The position numbers and the translations under genes are program-made. The notes under the pieces were generated by a model. That model saw only the letters and a list, made by a program, of their open reading frames with translations. It searched no databases and was not told the DNA's origin. 64,000 nucleotides of DNA from Candidatus Woesearchaeota archaeon (GTDB taxonomy: Archaea > Nanobdellota > Nanobdellia > Woesearchaeales > JAFGUC01): NCBI GenBank assembly GCA_016938695.1, contig JAFGUC010000043.1, positions 55,213 through 119,212 on the forward strand, given 5' to 3'. This document shows, piece by piece, positions 18,538 through 26,908 of this stretch. The first letter of the stretch is position 1. Every line of letters begins with the position of its first letter.

Positions 18538-19140
18538 TTAATCATCACTTAAGAAATCATCCAATTTAATTGGCATATTTTCTTCTGATTGAATAATATC
18601 CTTCTTCAATAGATATTCTCTAGCCAAAAGATAGAATACTAAACTTAGTGATTTTTTACCTTTGTTGTTACAAGGTACGATTAAATCTAGACCATTTGTT
18701 TGGTTGTTAGTATCGCTCAATGCAATTACTGGAATACCAACTTTCAATGCGTCAAGAACAGCATTTCGGTCAGGCCATGCATCAGTTACTACTAAGATTT
18801 TAGTTTCAGTATAATTTTCTAGATTTGCATTAGTCAAAATTCCAGGAGGATATCGTCCTGCAAAAGCTTTTGCTCCAGTGCATTTTGAAAATAACTTAAT
18901 TCCTTTCCAACCATTTTCCCTTCGTGATAAAACCATGATATCTTCAGGATTATAACTTGAAAGTAAATTTGCTGCAACTCTTATTCTTTCATCAATAAGT
19001 TTTACATTCATAACAGAAAGACCATCAACTCTAGTTTTGTAAATGAATTTTTCCATATCTTTTGTTTTAAATTTTGTTCCGATATGCATACCGCTTTTTA
19101 AGTATACATCATTAGCTATCAATAAATCTTCTTCAGCCAT
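18538..19140 (-). CDS. rps2: 30S ribosomal protein uS2
   Basis: 200 residues of archaeal uS2. Motifs include HIGTKFKTKDMEKFIYKTR, DERIRVAANLL, FAGRYPPGILTN and the late signature VGIPVIALSDTNNQTNGLDL, which is highly conserved. Short acidic C-terminal tail. Part of the 30S subunit near the mRNA exit. A GGAGG ribosome site lies 5 bp before the ATG. It is a lone gene here, not next to the other ribosomal genes with which it is often found. The stop faces the PEP synthase stop across 23 bp of T-rich DNA. Confidence 0.96.
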   Translation of the reverse strand: MAEEDLLIANDVYLKSGMHIGTKFKTKDMEKFIYKTRVDGLSVMNVKLIDERIRVAANLLSSYNPEDIMVLSRRENGWKGIKLFSKCTGAKAFAGRYPPGILTNANLENYTETKILVVTDAWPDRNAVLDALKVGIPVIALSDTNNQTNGLDLIVPCNNKGKKSLSLVFYLLAREYLLKKDIIQSEENMPIKLDDFLSDD

Positions 19141-19144
19141 TTTT

Positions 19145-19226
19145 CCTCCAAAAAATCAATACGTCGTTTTTTTCACCTCAGACGTTTCGGTTATTTAAGT
19201 AGAAAAATCAATCAACCCTTTATAAA
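19145..19226 (-). promoter_or_regulatory. Leader and promoter region of rps2
   Basis: On the minus strand: TATA box TTTATAAAG (19218-19226), a predicted transcription start near 19195, then a leader of about 55 nt. The leader holds a ribosome-site-like GAGGTGA (19173-19179) inside a small inverted repeat ACGTC/GACGT (19181-19185 with 19161-19165), followed by the real ribosome site GGAGG (19145-19149). No obvious coding region uses the first site. Confidence 0.45.
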
Positions 19227-19305
19227 TATTTCTTAAAAATAATTATTTGCAATATTGTAATAAAAACACCAAAAATTTATTAAAGAAGCAACAAATCAAA
19301 ACAAC

Positions 19306-20268
19306 ATGCAAAATAAATTTGGAATACTACGAATTAATTTAGATTGTTCTAACAATTGCATATTCTGTCAAATCAAAAAAAAGCACGAAATTATGGACAT
19401 AAAAGATAATGAGATATCATTATTAAAAGAAATTCGATATTATCACAATAAAGGCACAGTAAGTGTTGATGTGACAGGCCACAGTCCATTAGAATATCCA
19501 AAAATAATTGGCCTATTAAAATATGTAAAATCAAAATTCAAAAAAGCGACATTACTTGATCCAGGAAATAAGCTTGCGAATAAAGAATTTTGTAAAAAAA
19601 TTATTGAAACTGGAATTGACGAACTTGTTCTACCTATTTATGGTTCAAAAGAAAAATACCATAATGACTGTACAGGAAATGTAAATGCATTCCTTGACAT
19701 AAATAAAGCGCTAACTAACTTATTAGAAATCAAACAAGAAATTAATTCACAAACACCACAAATAAAACTAACAACTTTAATTCTTAGACAAAATATCGAC
19801 AACATTCCTGAATTAATAAAATACACTCAAGAAAAATATGGTTTAGGTATTTACAAAATAACAATTCCATTTAGATACGAAAAAGACAAGTACACAAATA
19901 TAGATGATTATTCTATAACACCTACCGAAATTGTTGAAACAATAAAAAAAGTAAATAAAATAACTAAAAACATAATTACATGTTTTTGGTTACCTCCGTG
20001 TCTTTTCACTGAAGAAGAACTTCTAGAATTAAATAACATTGAATTTCTAAATTTTCAAGTAGAGTATGATGTTGCAAAGATTAAAGAGAATGATAATTAT
20101 GAAAAAATTGCAAAGTCTTATTTGAAATTAAAACAATTCGAGAAATGTAATGAATGCATTCTTTATATCACCAAAAAATGTCAAGGTGGAATACAACATT
20201 TAGATTGCACAAATGTAAATATTAATCCAATAAAAAATAAAAAAATTTTAGAAAAAATTAAATTCTAA
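19306..20268 (+). CDS. Radical SAM protein with C-terminal Cys cluster
   Basis: 320 residues. The SAM cluster motif is CSNNCIFC, close to the N-terminus. A DVTGHSPLEYP segment takes the place of the usual GGEP loop. The C-terminal region carries further Cys (CNECILYITKKCQGG and a later Cys), suggesting an auxiliary Fe-S cluster as in SPASM/Twitch enzymes. Substrate unknown. The gene converges with radA, overlapping its stop by 4 bp, and has its own upstream region shared with rps2. Confidence 0.78.
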   Translation: MQNKFGILRINLDCSNNCIFCQIKKKHEIMDIKDNEISLLKEIRYYHNKGTVSVDVTGHSPLEYPKIIGLLKYVKSKFKKATLLDPGNKLANKEFCKKIIETGIDELVLPIYGSKEKYHNDCTGNVNAFLDINKALTNLLEIKQEINSQTPQIKLTTLILRQNIDNIPELIKYTQEKYGLGIYKITIPFRYEKDKYTNIDDYSITPTEIVETIKKVNKITKNIITCFWLPPCLFTEEELLELNNIEFLNFQVEYDVAKIKENDNYEKIAKSYLKLKQFEKCNECILYITKKCQGGIQHLDCTNVNINPIKNKKILEKIKF

Positions 20269-21305
20269 GCATCTCGAATTCCTTCCTTCTCAACAAAGAA
20301 ATTACATTCAGTTTCTGGTAAGTTAGGCGAGTCTATTAACTTTGCAACTCTACTTCCTTTTCTTCCCTTCCTTAAGTAAATTCTAAATGTTGAAGCGTGA
20401 CCAACAATATGACCACCAATTGCTTGAGTTGGGTCACCAAAGAATTGATCTGGTTTCGACATGACTTGGTTTGTAACATAAACACAAACATTGTACATAT
20501 CTGCAATCTTTTGCAAAGAATGCATATGTTTATTCAATTTTTGCTGTCGTTCTGCTAATGAACCTCGACCAACAAACTCTGCTCTAAAATGTGCAGTCAA
20601 GGAATCAACAACCAACAACTTAATGTTCAATTTTTGTTTAGTTATTAACTCTTCAACCTTATCAATTAAAAGCATCTGATGATCGGAATTATACGCTTTT
20701 GCAACTTTAATGTTTTTTAGAACAGTATCGGGATTAAGTCCAGCACCATTTGCAAACTCGATAATTCTTTCTGGTCGGAAAGTATTCTCAGCATCAACGT
20801 AGACAGTTATTGCATTAGGATCCAAAAGTTGAGTTCGTACTGCAAGTAAATGCCCTACTTGTGTTTTTCCGGAACCAAATTCTCCAAAACACTCAGTAAT
20901 TGAACTTGTTTCAAATCCACCACCCAGCATTTCATCAAAAGTACTTGACCCAGTTGTAATCTTAACAACCTTTTCACGCTTCTTCAAAACATCAACACCG
21001 GATTCAAAACCCATATCGAGTTTTTCACGTGCATCTTTTATTAATTTTCGAGCAGCGTTTTCAGTTATTCCTGTAGCATCAACAATCTCACTTGGTGTTG
21101 CAACAGCAATAGCCATAAGACTATCAAAACCAGAAGATTCTAACTTCTCCGCGGTTGCTGGACCAACACCAGCCAAATCGCTTAAAGCGAATTCTTCAGA
21201 TTTACTTCTTAAATCCTCATAATCATCATTTGGAATAGCCACTTCTAATTCCTCTTCCTCTTCATCTGTACCTATTAGGTTATTTATATCTTTTCTCTTA
21301 CTCAT
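20265..21305 (-). CDS. radA: DNA repair and recombination protein RadA
   Basis: 346 residues. Acidic N-terminus, helix-hairpin-helix domain (LSDLAGVGPATAEKLESSGF, residues about 42-60), RecA/Rad51 ATPase with Walker A GEFGSGKT (141-148), Walker B LLVVDSLTAHFRAEF, and the L2 region near QAIGGHIVGHAS. No intein. RadA forms filaments on single-stranded DNA and drives strand exchange. Ribosome site GGAGG lies about 8 bp before the ATG. The gene directly follows a conserved small protein gene, with 2 bp between stop and start, so they are one transcription unit. Confidence 0.97.
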   Translation of the reverse strand: MSKRKDINNLIGTDEEEEELEVAIPNDDYEDLRSKSEEFALSDLAGVGPATAEKLESSGFDSLMAIAVATPSEIVDATGITENAARKLIKDAREKLDMGFESGVDVLKKREKVVKITTGSSTFDEMLGGGFETSSITECFGEFGSGKTQVGHLLAVRTQLLDPNAITVYVDAENTFRPERIIEFANGAGLNPDTVLKNIKVAKAYNSDHQMLLIDKVEELITKQKLNIKLLVVDSLTAHFRAEFVGRGSLAERQQKLNKHMHSLQKIADMYNVCVYVTNQVMSKPDQFFGDPTQAIGGHIVGHASTFRIYLRKGRKGSRVAKLIDSPNLPETECNFFVEKEGIRDA

Positions 21306-21307
21306 TC

Positions 21308-21535
21308 TTAAACCTCCTGCTTAAGTGTTATAAATTCATAAGCCTTATTTAATACCAAAATTGCTCTTGGAATATCTGAAGAACGTAACACATTAGTTGA
21401 TTTCCAATTTCCATCAGAATCTTTATAGTTTCTATCAATAGAAATTGTCTTATATTCTCCATCTTCCTCTTTTGTCTTGTTTGTCCAAACTGTTGCAGAC
21501 ACAGGGCCTGCTATAAATTTTTTAGTTGGTTGCAT
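21308..21535 (-). CDS. Small conserved protein upstream of radA
   Basis: 75 residues, predicted mostly beta-strand with a C-terminal helix (PRAILVLNKAYEFITLK). The stretch IAGPVSATVW, then EYKTISIDRNYKDSDGNWKS, recalls a family of small proteins found in many archaea and candidate phyla, possibly with a PC4-like single-stranded DNA-binding fold. I infer this fold from the strand pattern only. A GAGGT ribosome site lies about 9 bp before the ATG. The tight link to radA (2 bp) supports a role with single-stranded DNA or recombination. Confidence 0.65.
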   Translation of the reverse strand: MQPTKKFIAGPVSATVWTNKTKEEDGEYKTISIDRNYKDSDGNWKSTNVLRSSDIPRAILVLNKAYEFITLKQEV

Positions 21536-21651
21536 TTTTTATTTACCTCGCGATCCTATTCGGTTTTTATTTCACACCGACAAGGCATAATGGAATATAC
21601 GCAAGAGTAGTTTAAAAGTGCCACGACAAGAAGTCTAGTGGGAAGTGAGAA

Positions 21652-22206
21652 CTAGATATTTGCATTAAAACAATCTATAACTGTATAGATAGGACCTAGA
21701 GAAGTTAAGTTACTTTCCATTAAAAAGAATTTATCTAATTTAATAGAAATAGATTTTGGTGCATGAATTGATTGAAGAACAGCAGTACATTGTTCGACAT
21801 TAGAGACATTTTTTATTCTTGAAAGAGTAATATGTGGATAAAAATTCTCAACACCAAAAAAAGCATCAATTGAATGTTTTATTTTCTCTAATGCTTCACA
21901 TTTTTGAAGTCCAATGTAGACTACTCGAGGATTTTTTTTTGTAAAAAATCCAAAATCAGAAGTCTTTATCTCAAAACTAGAAAACATTATTGTCTTCAAT
22001 TTAGAAATGATTTCTGGAATTTTATTTCTATCAATTTCACCAAGATATTTTAAAGTCAAATGAAAATTTTTTACAAAAACAAGTCGTGAACAATTAGATA
22101 AAGAATATAAGTTCTGCTGTAAAGAATTAAAAAAAGGAACCTCTAGGTTAAATGATATAAATATTCTTGCCGTTTTTTTATTCACCCTTGTAAAATCTCG
22201 CAGCAT
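21652..22206 (-). CDS. thpR: RNA 2',3'-cyclic phosphodiesterase (2'-5' RNA ligase family)
   Basis: About 184 residues with the two HxT motifs of the 2H phosphoesterase family: NFHLTLKYLG and FYPHITLSRI. Members hydrolyse 2',3'-cyclic phosphate ends of RNA and can ligate tRNA halves in vitro. The ATG at 22206 lies 29 bp inside the upstream GalT-like gene. A GTG at 22185, 7 bp inside, is an equally good start. The overlap shows co-translation with the GalT-like gene and the glycogen synthase before it, although no functional link is obvious. Confidence 0.85.
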   Translation of the reverse strand: MLRDFTRVNKKTARIFISFNLEVPFFNSLQQNLYSLSNCSRLVFVKNFHLTLKYLGEIDRNKIPEIISKLKTIMFSSFEIKTSDFGFFTKKNPRVVYIGLQKCEALEKIKHSIDAFFGVENFYPHITLSRIKNVSNVEQCTAVLQSIHAPKSISIKLDKFFLMESNLTSLGPIYTVIDCFNANI

Positions 22207-23137
22207 CTTCAGGCGGAACTGGATTCACAATAATTCCCGTGGATAATTCAAAACCAGCCCATATATTAGGACGTGGTGCAATATCAACATAAAACCTCTG
22301 ATACTCTAAACCATTTCTGAAAAAAATATTAAAAGGAACATTAACCTCTTTAAGTTTATTCAAAACAATTTTCATAGATTTTGCAAGAGATCCTATTTCA
22401 GAATCATCTAAATCACAAATATTAATAACATTACGTAAAGGGAAAATTTTTGCTTCAAATGGAAATTCAGATGCATATGGACAAAATGTGAAAGTTTTAC
22501 CATCATAAACTATTTCTCGAGATGAATTTCTTTCTCGCTTAATTATTTCATCAAAAGGATTTAATCCAGTTCGTTCCATAAATTTTTTTGCGAAAGCCTC
22601 TTCATCTAAAATCGCAGGAGGTAAAATATTAAATGCAACAATTTGACTATGACTATGCCAAACAGAACATCCTGCCTTTGGACCATGATTCTTAAAAACC
22701 TGAACATATTTAATATTTTCAACACAAGACAATTCCTTAACACGAGTAGAATAAACTTTCAATAAATCAACCAACTCATGTATTTCTAAATCATATATTT
22801 GTCTGTCGTCATTTGTCTCAACTACTACTTCATGAACACCAAAAGCATTTGCAAAAGTATAGAAATCATTATGTGTTTGAGGATTAACATCAAGTCCTTC
22901 AACATGCTTTAACGTCGTAATAGGAAATTTATTTTCAAACCAACGCATACGCCAAGGATTGTCGCCTAGTCGCCCTTTTTCATTAGGAGTCATTGTTTCA
23001 TTTCCTAACGCAAAAAAGTCAACCTCGGGTTTTTCATTATGAGGTTCAGAAGATGCAAATTGATCTGGTCTCTTTGCTCTATCTGTAGCAACAACAACAT
23101 ATTTATTCAACAAATAATCTTTTCTAAGTTCAGACAT
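22178..23137 (-). CDS. galT: Galactose-1-phosphate uridylyltransferase-like enzyme
   Basis: 319 residues of the GalT (HIT superfamily) type. Motifs: LNKYVVVATDRAKRPDQF at the N-terminus, ENKFPITT, and the active-site region KAGCSVWHSHSQIVA with the H-x-H-x-Q nucleophile pattern. IFFRNGLEYQRFYVDIAPRP is near the end. The zinc-binding CxxC of E. coli GalT is absent, as in many archaeal homologues. It transfers a nucleotide between sugar-1-phosphates and may make or use UDP-glucose or ADP-glucose. It sits 2 bp downstream of the glycogen synthase gene, so it probably supplies or recycles nucleotide sugar for glycogen. Confidence 0.8.
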   Translation of the reverse strand: MSELRKDYLLNKYVVVATDRAKRPDQFASSEPHNEKPEVDFFALGNETMTPNEKGRLGDNPWRMRWFENKFPITTLKHVEGLDVNPQTHNDFYTFANAFGVHEVVVETNDDRQIYDLEIHELVDLLKVYSTRVKELSCVENIKYVQVFKNHGPKAGCSVWHSHSQIVAFNILPPAILDEEAFAKKFMERTGLNPFDEIIKRERNSSREIVYDGKTFTFCPYASEFPFEAKIFPLRNVINICDLDDSEIGSLAKSMKIVLNKLKEVNVPFNIFFRNGLEYQRFYVDIAPRPNIWAGFELSTGIIVNPVPPEDAARFYKGE

Positions 23138-23139
23138 AT

Positions 23140-24918
23140 TTATTTTTCCAACGCCCTATTATGAGCTTCAATATAATTTTTTATTAACTCTTTCCAATCA
23201 GCCAATTCACTTAATTTTTTAGCAATTAATTTTTGGCTAACACGATCTCTTTGTCGTAAAGTTGTATAATCATACAGCATATCAGCAAATGCGGAAACTT
23301 CTTCCTCATCACTCTTACCATATCGCTTAAGAACGTAAATACCACCTTTCTCATCAGTGTTTTTTGGAGCTTGTTCAATAAATCTACCAAATCCTGCTAA
23401 GTCAGTTGTAATTGCTGGAACTCCTAATGCAGCAGTTTCAAGTGGAGTGTATCCCCAAGGTTCATAGTAACTTGGAAAGATTCCTAAATGAGTTCCCATT
23501 ATTGCATCATAATAATTTAAGTCAATCAAACCATCAGCACCATTTAGATAAACTGGGTATGCAATAGCTTTAACTCTATCCTCTGCCCTGTTCAATAATC
23601 CTGATTCTTTAAGACCTTTTACCAATGCATCATTATTCTCATCACCAATATAATGAGTAATAAATTGTGGAGAATCTTTCTTCTTGAAATGAACTATTTG
23701 CTTTCTTAATTCAACACTAAATTCTGCTGGGAAAATTTTTATGTCTTCTAACTTAGCGCCAGAAATAATATCGCTAATAATTGTTGTTTGAATTTTTTCT
23801 AAATGATTATCAACTAGATGTTTGATATGTCGATAATAATCTTTGTTTTCAAGAATTTCTTTCTTGATACCATATGTACCATTTGGAATCCAGTAGAAAA
23901 CTACAACAGTCTTAGAAGAATTCTCTTTTTTCAGTCTCTCATTAAGTCTACCTAAAGCTCGAGATAAAATATCAATTCCTTTATTTTTATACTCATATCG
24001 TCCGACTATAAAGTAAATTAAAGTCTCATCTAAATCAAAAGTGTAATGTGGAAAAAAGTAATATGCTATAAATTCTCTAATCTTGTCTCTATATGATCTA
24101 TGACTAATTGATGTTTCTTCAAACGTTGGGAATTTTCCAATATCAAGGCCATTTAGAACTAAAACTTCAGGTTTTCTTCCCAAGAGTTTTTCTGCTTCAA
24201 TACCAGTAATTTCACTTACTGTTGTAAATATGTCTGCAGTTTGTGCACAAGCTCTTTCCGTTGTAAACTTATCAATGCAACCTAATCGCTTTGCTTCTTC
24301 GTAAGGATTAATTTTTTCTAAATCAGCATATAAATTTCCACCATTTCCAGCAATACTTCGTCCAAGAATAGTTGCATGAGTCGTGAAAACTGTTTTAATA
24401 GAACTATTAACATGTTTAAGATATAACAATGCAGGACCTGCCAAAAACTCATGGAAATGTCCAACAATTTTTTTGCCTTGTAAATTATTTTCAATCTGCT
24501 CTAAGGTTTTTCCGACAGCAATCGACCACATCAATAACGTTTCAAAATCAGAAATGGTATGAGTTTCAATCTTGTACCATTCCCAAAGATTTTTTTTCAC
24601 TTCAGAACTATTAACATTAGCAAACTCAAAATAATCTAATAAGATTACTTTTGGATTTCCAGGAATTAGCCATTCTCCGTAATGACAAATAATTCCTTGA
24701 CTTTTCAAATTAGCAAAAGGTTCTTGCATAAAATCAGGAACATCTTTTTCAGAAAATTCAACTTCAGCCTTATCCTTGTAATATGGTCCAATTAAATAAT
24801 AATTTTTATAATAATCTTGCATCAACTGAACTTTGCTTTTAACAACAGTATAGATACCACCAACCTTGTTACAAACTTCAGAACTTACTTCAAATAAAAA
24901 ATCAGCATTAGTTTCCAA
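23140..24918 (-). CDS. Glycogen synthase, GT3 type
   Basis: 592 residues. The N-terminus FEVSSEVCNKVGGIYTVVKS matches the glucosyl-donor loop of eukaryotic-type (GT3) glycogen synthases. GHFHEFLAGPALLYLK, GNGGNLYADLEKINPYEEA and CIDKFTTERACAQ follow, then the C-terminal FPSYYEPWGYTPLETAALG donor-binding block. It elongates alpha-1,4-glucan. The start is TTG with ribosome site GGGGTG 8 bp before it; no ATG is near. It is the first gene of an operon with the GalT-like enzyme and the 2H phosphodiesterase. Bacterial-type GT5 enzymes lack this N-terminal pattern. Confidence 0.92.
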   Translation of the reverse strand: METNADFLFEVSSEVCNKVGGIYTVVKSKVQLMQDYYKNYYLIGPYYKDKAEVEFSEKDVPDFMQEPFANLKSQGIICHYGEWLIPGNPKVILLDYFEFANVNSSEVKKNLWEWYKIETHTISDFETLLMWSIAVGKTLEQIENNLQGKKIVGHFHEFLAGPALLYLKHVNSSIKTVFTTHATILGRSIAGNGGNLYADLEKINPYEEAKRLGCIDKFTTERACAQTADIFTTVSEITGIEAEKLLGRKPEVLVLNGLDIGKFPTFEETSISHRSYRDKIREFIAYYFFPHYTFDLDETLIYFIVGRYEYKNKGIDILSRALGRLNERLKKENSSKTVVVFYWIPNGTYGIKKEILENKDYYRHIKHLVDNHLEKIQTTIISDIISGAKLEDIKIFPAEFSVELRKQIVHFKKKDSPQFITHYIGDENNDALVKGLKESGLLNRAEDRVKAIAYPVYLNGADGLIDLNYYDAIMGTHLGIFPSYYEPWGYTPLETAALGVPAITTDLAGFGRFIEQAPKNTDEKGGIYVLKRYGKSDEEEVSAFADMLYDYTTLRQRDRVSQKLIAKKLSELADWKELIKNYIEAHNRALEK

Positions 24919-24997
24919 AAATATTGCACCCCTTTTTATATTACTTTTAATAGGAACTTCTTTTAAATACTTTGAGTTTAATTAAAAAGTAGTTACA

Positions 24998-25744
24998 TCA
25001 CTTAATCTCTAACTCAACAGGACAATGGTCACTTCCCATAACTGAACTCAAAATCTTAATAGATTTCACTTTAGAAACAAAAGACTCACTAGAACAAAAG
25101 TAATCGATTCGCCAACCAACATTCTTTACTCGTGCATTAAACATATAACTCCACCAAGTATAAGCCCCAGTAAGTGTAGGATTAAAGTATCTAAATACAT
25201 CAACAAAACCTGAATTCATAAATTCAGAAAAACCACGTCTTTCTTCATCAGTAAATCCCGCATTCTTATGGTTAGAAGAAGGATTTGCTAAATCAATATC
25301 ATTATGAGCAACATTCAAGTCGCCACAAAATAATACTGGTTTTTGTTCTTCTAAACTTTTTAAAAATTTCAGGAAATCAGAATCCCATTTCTGCCTATAA
25401 TCTAGACGTAAAAGTCCTCTCTGAGAATTAGGAACATAAACATTAACTAGAAAAAATTTATCAAACTCTAATGTAATCACTCGACCTTCAGAATCATGTT
25501 CTTCAATACCAATATCATATACAACTGCTAAAGGTTCAACTCGAGACAAAATCAATGTTCCAGAATATCCCTTCTTATCAGCCGAATTCCAGTAAGAATA
25601 AAATCCTTCAAATCTAGCATCAACTTGATCTTGTGAAGCTTTGGTTTCCTGGACACATACAACATCGTAATTTTTGATAAAATCAAGAAATCCTTTCTGT
25701 AACACTGCACGTAAACCATTAACATTCCAAGTTGCTATCTTCAT
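24998..25744 (-). CDS. xthA: Exonuclease III / AP endonuclease
   Basis: About 248 residues from the ATG at 25744 (MKIATWNVNGLRAV). The frame continues further upstream with a hydrophobic stretch that is not part of the family. Motifs: VVCVQETKA (metal Glu), GYSGTLIL, CGDLNVAH (catalytic Asp/Asn), AYTWWSYM, GWRIDYF and the final SDHCPVELEI (catalytic His). A base-excision-repair AP endonuclease and 3'-5' exonuclease in the cytoplasm. Divergent from a small uncharacterised gene across about 50 bp. Confidence 0.95.
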   Translation of the reverse strand: MKIATWNVNGLRAVLQKGFLDFIKNYDVVCVQETKASQDQVDARFEGFYSYWNSADKKGYSGTLILSRVEPLAVVYDIGIEEHDSEGRVITLEFDKFFLVNVYVPNSQRGLLRLDYRQKWDSDFLKFLKSLEEQKPVLFCGDLNVAHNDIDLANPSSNHKNAGFTDEERRGFSEFMNSGFVDVFRYFNPTLTGAYTWWSYMFNARVKNVGWRIDYFCSSESFVSKVKSIKILSSVMGSDHCPVELEIK

Positions 25745-25794
25745 AACAATTAAACAACAAAACTTATTTATATAATATTTGAGTATTACAAAAT

Positions 25795-26172
25795 ATGTAC
25801 AACCTAAAAGAAAATAAAACATTCACAAAACAATTCCACGAAAAAAGACGAATGTTCGCAATCAAAGACAACAAACTTTATTGGGGAAGAAAAAATACAA
25901 CAAATTCCCATGCACAATGGTTTGATAAAAAAGGTTGGGACATCAAAGAAATTCTTAGAGGATATATCGACGACACAGGAATTTATTTTTACAGAGGTCT
26001 TAATTTTACAATTAAAAAAACAGACATAGAAATAATCAAACAATTTCTAAATAAAATGCAAACTAAACTAACACTAAAAAACAATACCAAAATCTACGGC
26101 GGAATGATTAAACAAAAATCAGAAAGTAAATGGCCACCAAAAATATATTATGGAACAATCAAAGATCAATAA
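25795..26172 (+). CDS. Uncharacterised small protein
   Basis: 125 residues, basic, soluble. A conserved-looking core reads LYWGRKNTTNSHAQWFDKKG and then GYIDDTGIYFYRGLNF, suggesting a small alpha/beta fold. The SHAQWF stretch recalls a group of hypothetical proteins in bacteria and phages, but I cannot name it. A TTTATATAAT element about 25-35 bp upstream could give a leaderless mRNA. The last 14 bp overlap the convergent phosphoesterase gene. Confidence 0.55.
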   Translation: MYNLKENKTFTKQFHEKRRMFAIKDNKLYWGRKNTTNSHAQWFDKKGWDIKEILRGYIDDTGIYFYRGLNFTIKKTDIEIIKQFLNKMQTKLTLKNNTKIYGGMIKQKSESKWPPKIYYGTIKDQ

Positions 26173-26761
26173 TTTTACTTTGCTTTCCTACACAAAAGAC
26201 TTTTGTCTTTCCAATTTGTTCTTCAAGACCTTCTGCCTCATGAACATGACTACAAAAAAGAACATCTGGTTGCAACTCTTCGACAGCACGTCTAACTCCT
26301 GTTGAACCTCTAACAAAACTAGACAATGATGCAATTTTAGTATCACTGGGATGAACATGCGTTACCATTATCTTTTTCTCCATATCAGATACATCAGAAT
26401 GTGCAGTAACAAGATGATTAAAAATTTCATCTTCAGTTAATCGGTTCAGACCAATATTAGCACCACCACAACCAAAAACACCAATATTATTATATTTTTT
26501 ACCAACGCCATGAAAGTTAGTAACACCATAAACATTACTCAAGAATTCAATTAGAGATAAATCATCATGGTTACCATGAATAATTCCTGTTTTAAGACCT
26601 TCAGATACAAAAGAACCAACAATTCCTTCATAATTTTGTCCAAACATAGTAAGGTCTCCAGAAATCAGAACTAAATCAACAGACTCATAAGTAGCTTTTT
26701 TGGCTAAATCTTTTGCAGCCAACAAATCCCCATGCAAATCCCCTACAACTAGAAATCTCAT
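26159..26761 (-). CDS. Calcineurin-like metallophosphoesterase
   Basis: 200 residues with the full metallophosphoesterase set: GDLHGD, SGDLT, GNHDD, a His in MVTHVHP and the late CSHVHEAEG. This is the short archaeal YfcE/MJ0936-like type, in which two metals are bound and phosphodiester or phosphomonoester substrates are cleaved. Substrate unknown. It starts 25 bp downstream of the tRNA-His gene and may be read from the tRNA promoter or its own. Confidence 0.88.
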   Translation of the reverse strand: MRFLVVGDLHGDLLAAKDLAKKATYESVDLVLISGDLTMFGQNYEGIVGSFVSEGLKTGIIHGNHDDLSLIEFLSNVYGVTNFHGVGKKYNNIGVFGCGGANIGLNRLTEDEIFNHLVTAHSDVSDMEKKIMVTHVHPSDTKIASLSSFVRGSTGVRRAVEELQPDVLFCSHVHEAEGLEEQIGKTKVFCVGKQSKIIDL

Positions 26762-26786
26762 CTTTTCTCCTTAAGAAAAATAAAAG

Positions 26787-26861
26787 GGCGGATAGGGGGA
26801 TTTGAACCCCCCCACCGGGATCCACAGTCCCGTATGCTAACCGAGCTACACTATATCCGCC
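26787..26861 (-). tRNA. tRNA-His (GTG)
   Basis: Minus-strand cloverleaf with anticodon GTG in loop CTGTGGA. Acceptor stem GCGGATA/TATCCGC, T8 A9 and T-arm GGGGG-TTCAAAT-CCCCC are all present. An extra G at the 5' end (G-1) is encoded and faces C73, the identity pair of tRNA-His, so no post-transcriptional G addition is needed. CCA is not encoded. No intron. Confidence 0.95.
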
Positions 26862-26908
26862 ACAATAAGTGGTTTGGAAACTAATTTATTTATAAATCTT
26901 ACTGATGA

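Noticed and set aside
19157..19159. Leader peptide gene before rps2
   Set aside because: The spacing from GAGGTGA to the TTG is 13 bp, too long for confident initiation; kept only as a regulatory suspicion.
25745..25822. Hydrophobic N-terminal extension of exonuclease III
   Set aside because: The family starts at MKIATWNVNG; the extension covers the divergent promoter region.
26786..26861. tRNA-His lacking an encoded G-1
   Set aside because: Shifting the acceptor by one base restores T8 A9 and shows that G-1 is encoded opposite C73.
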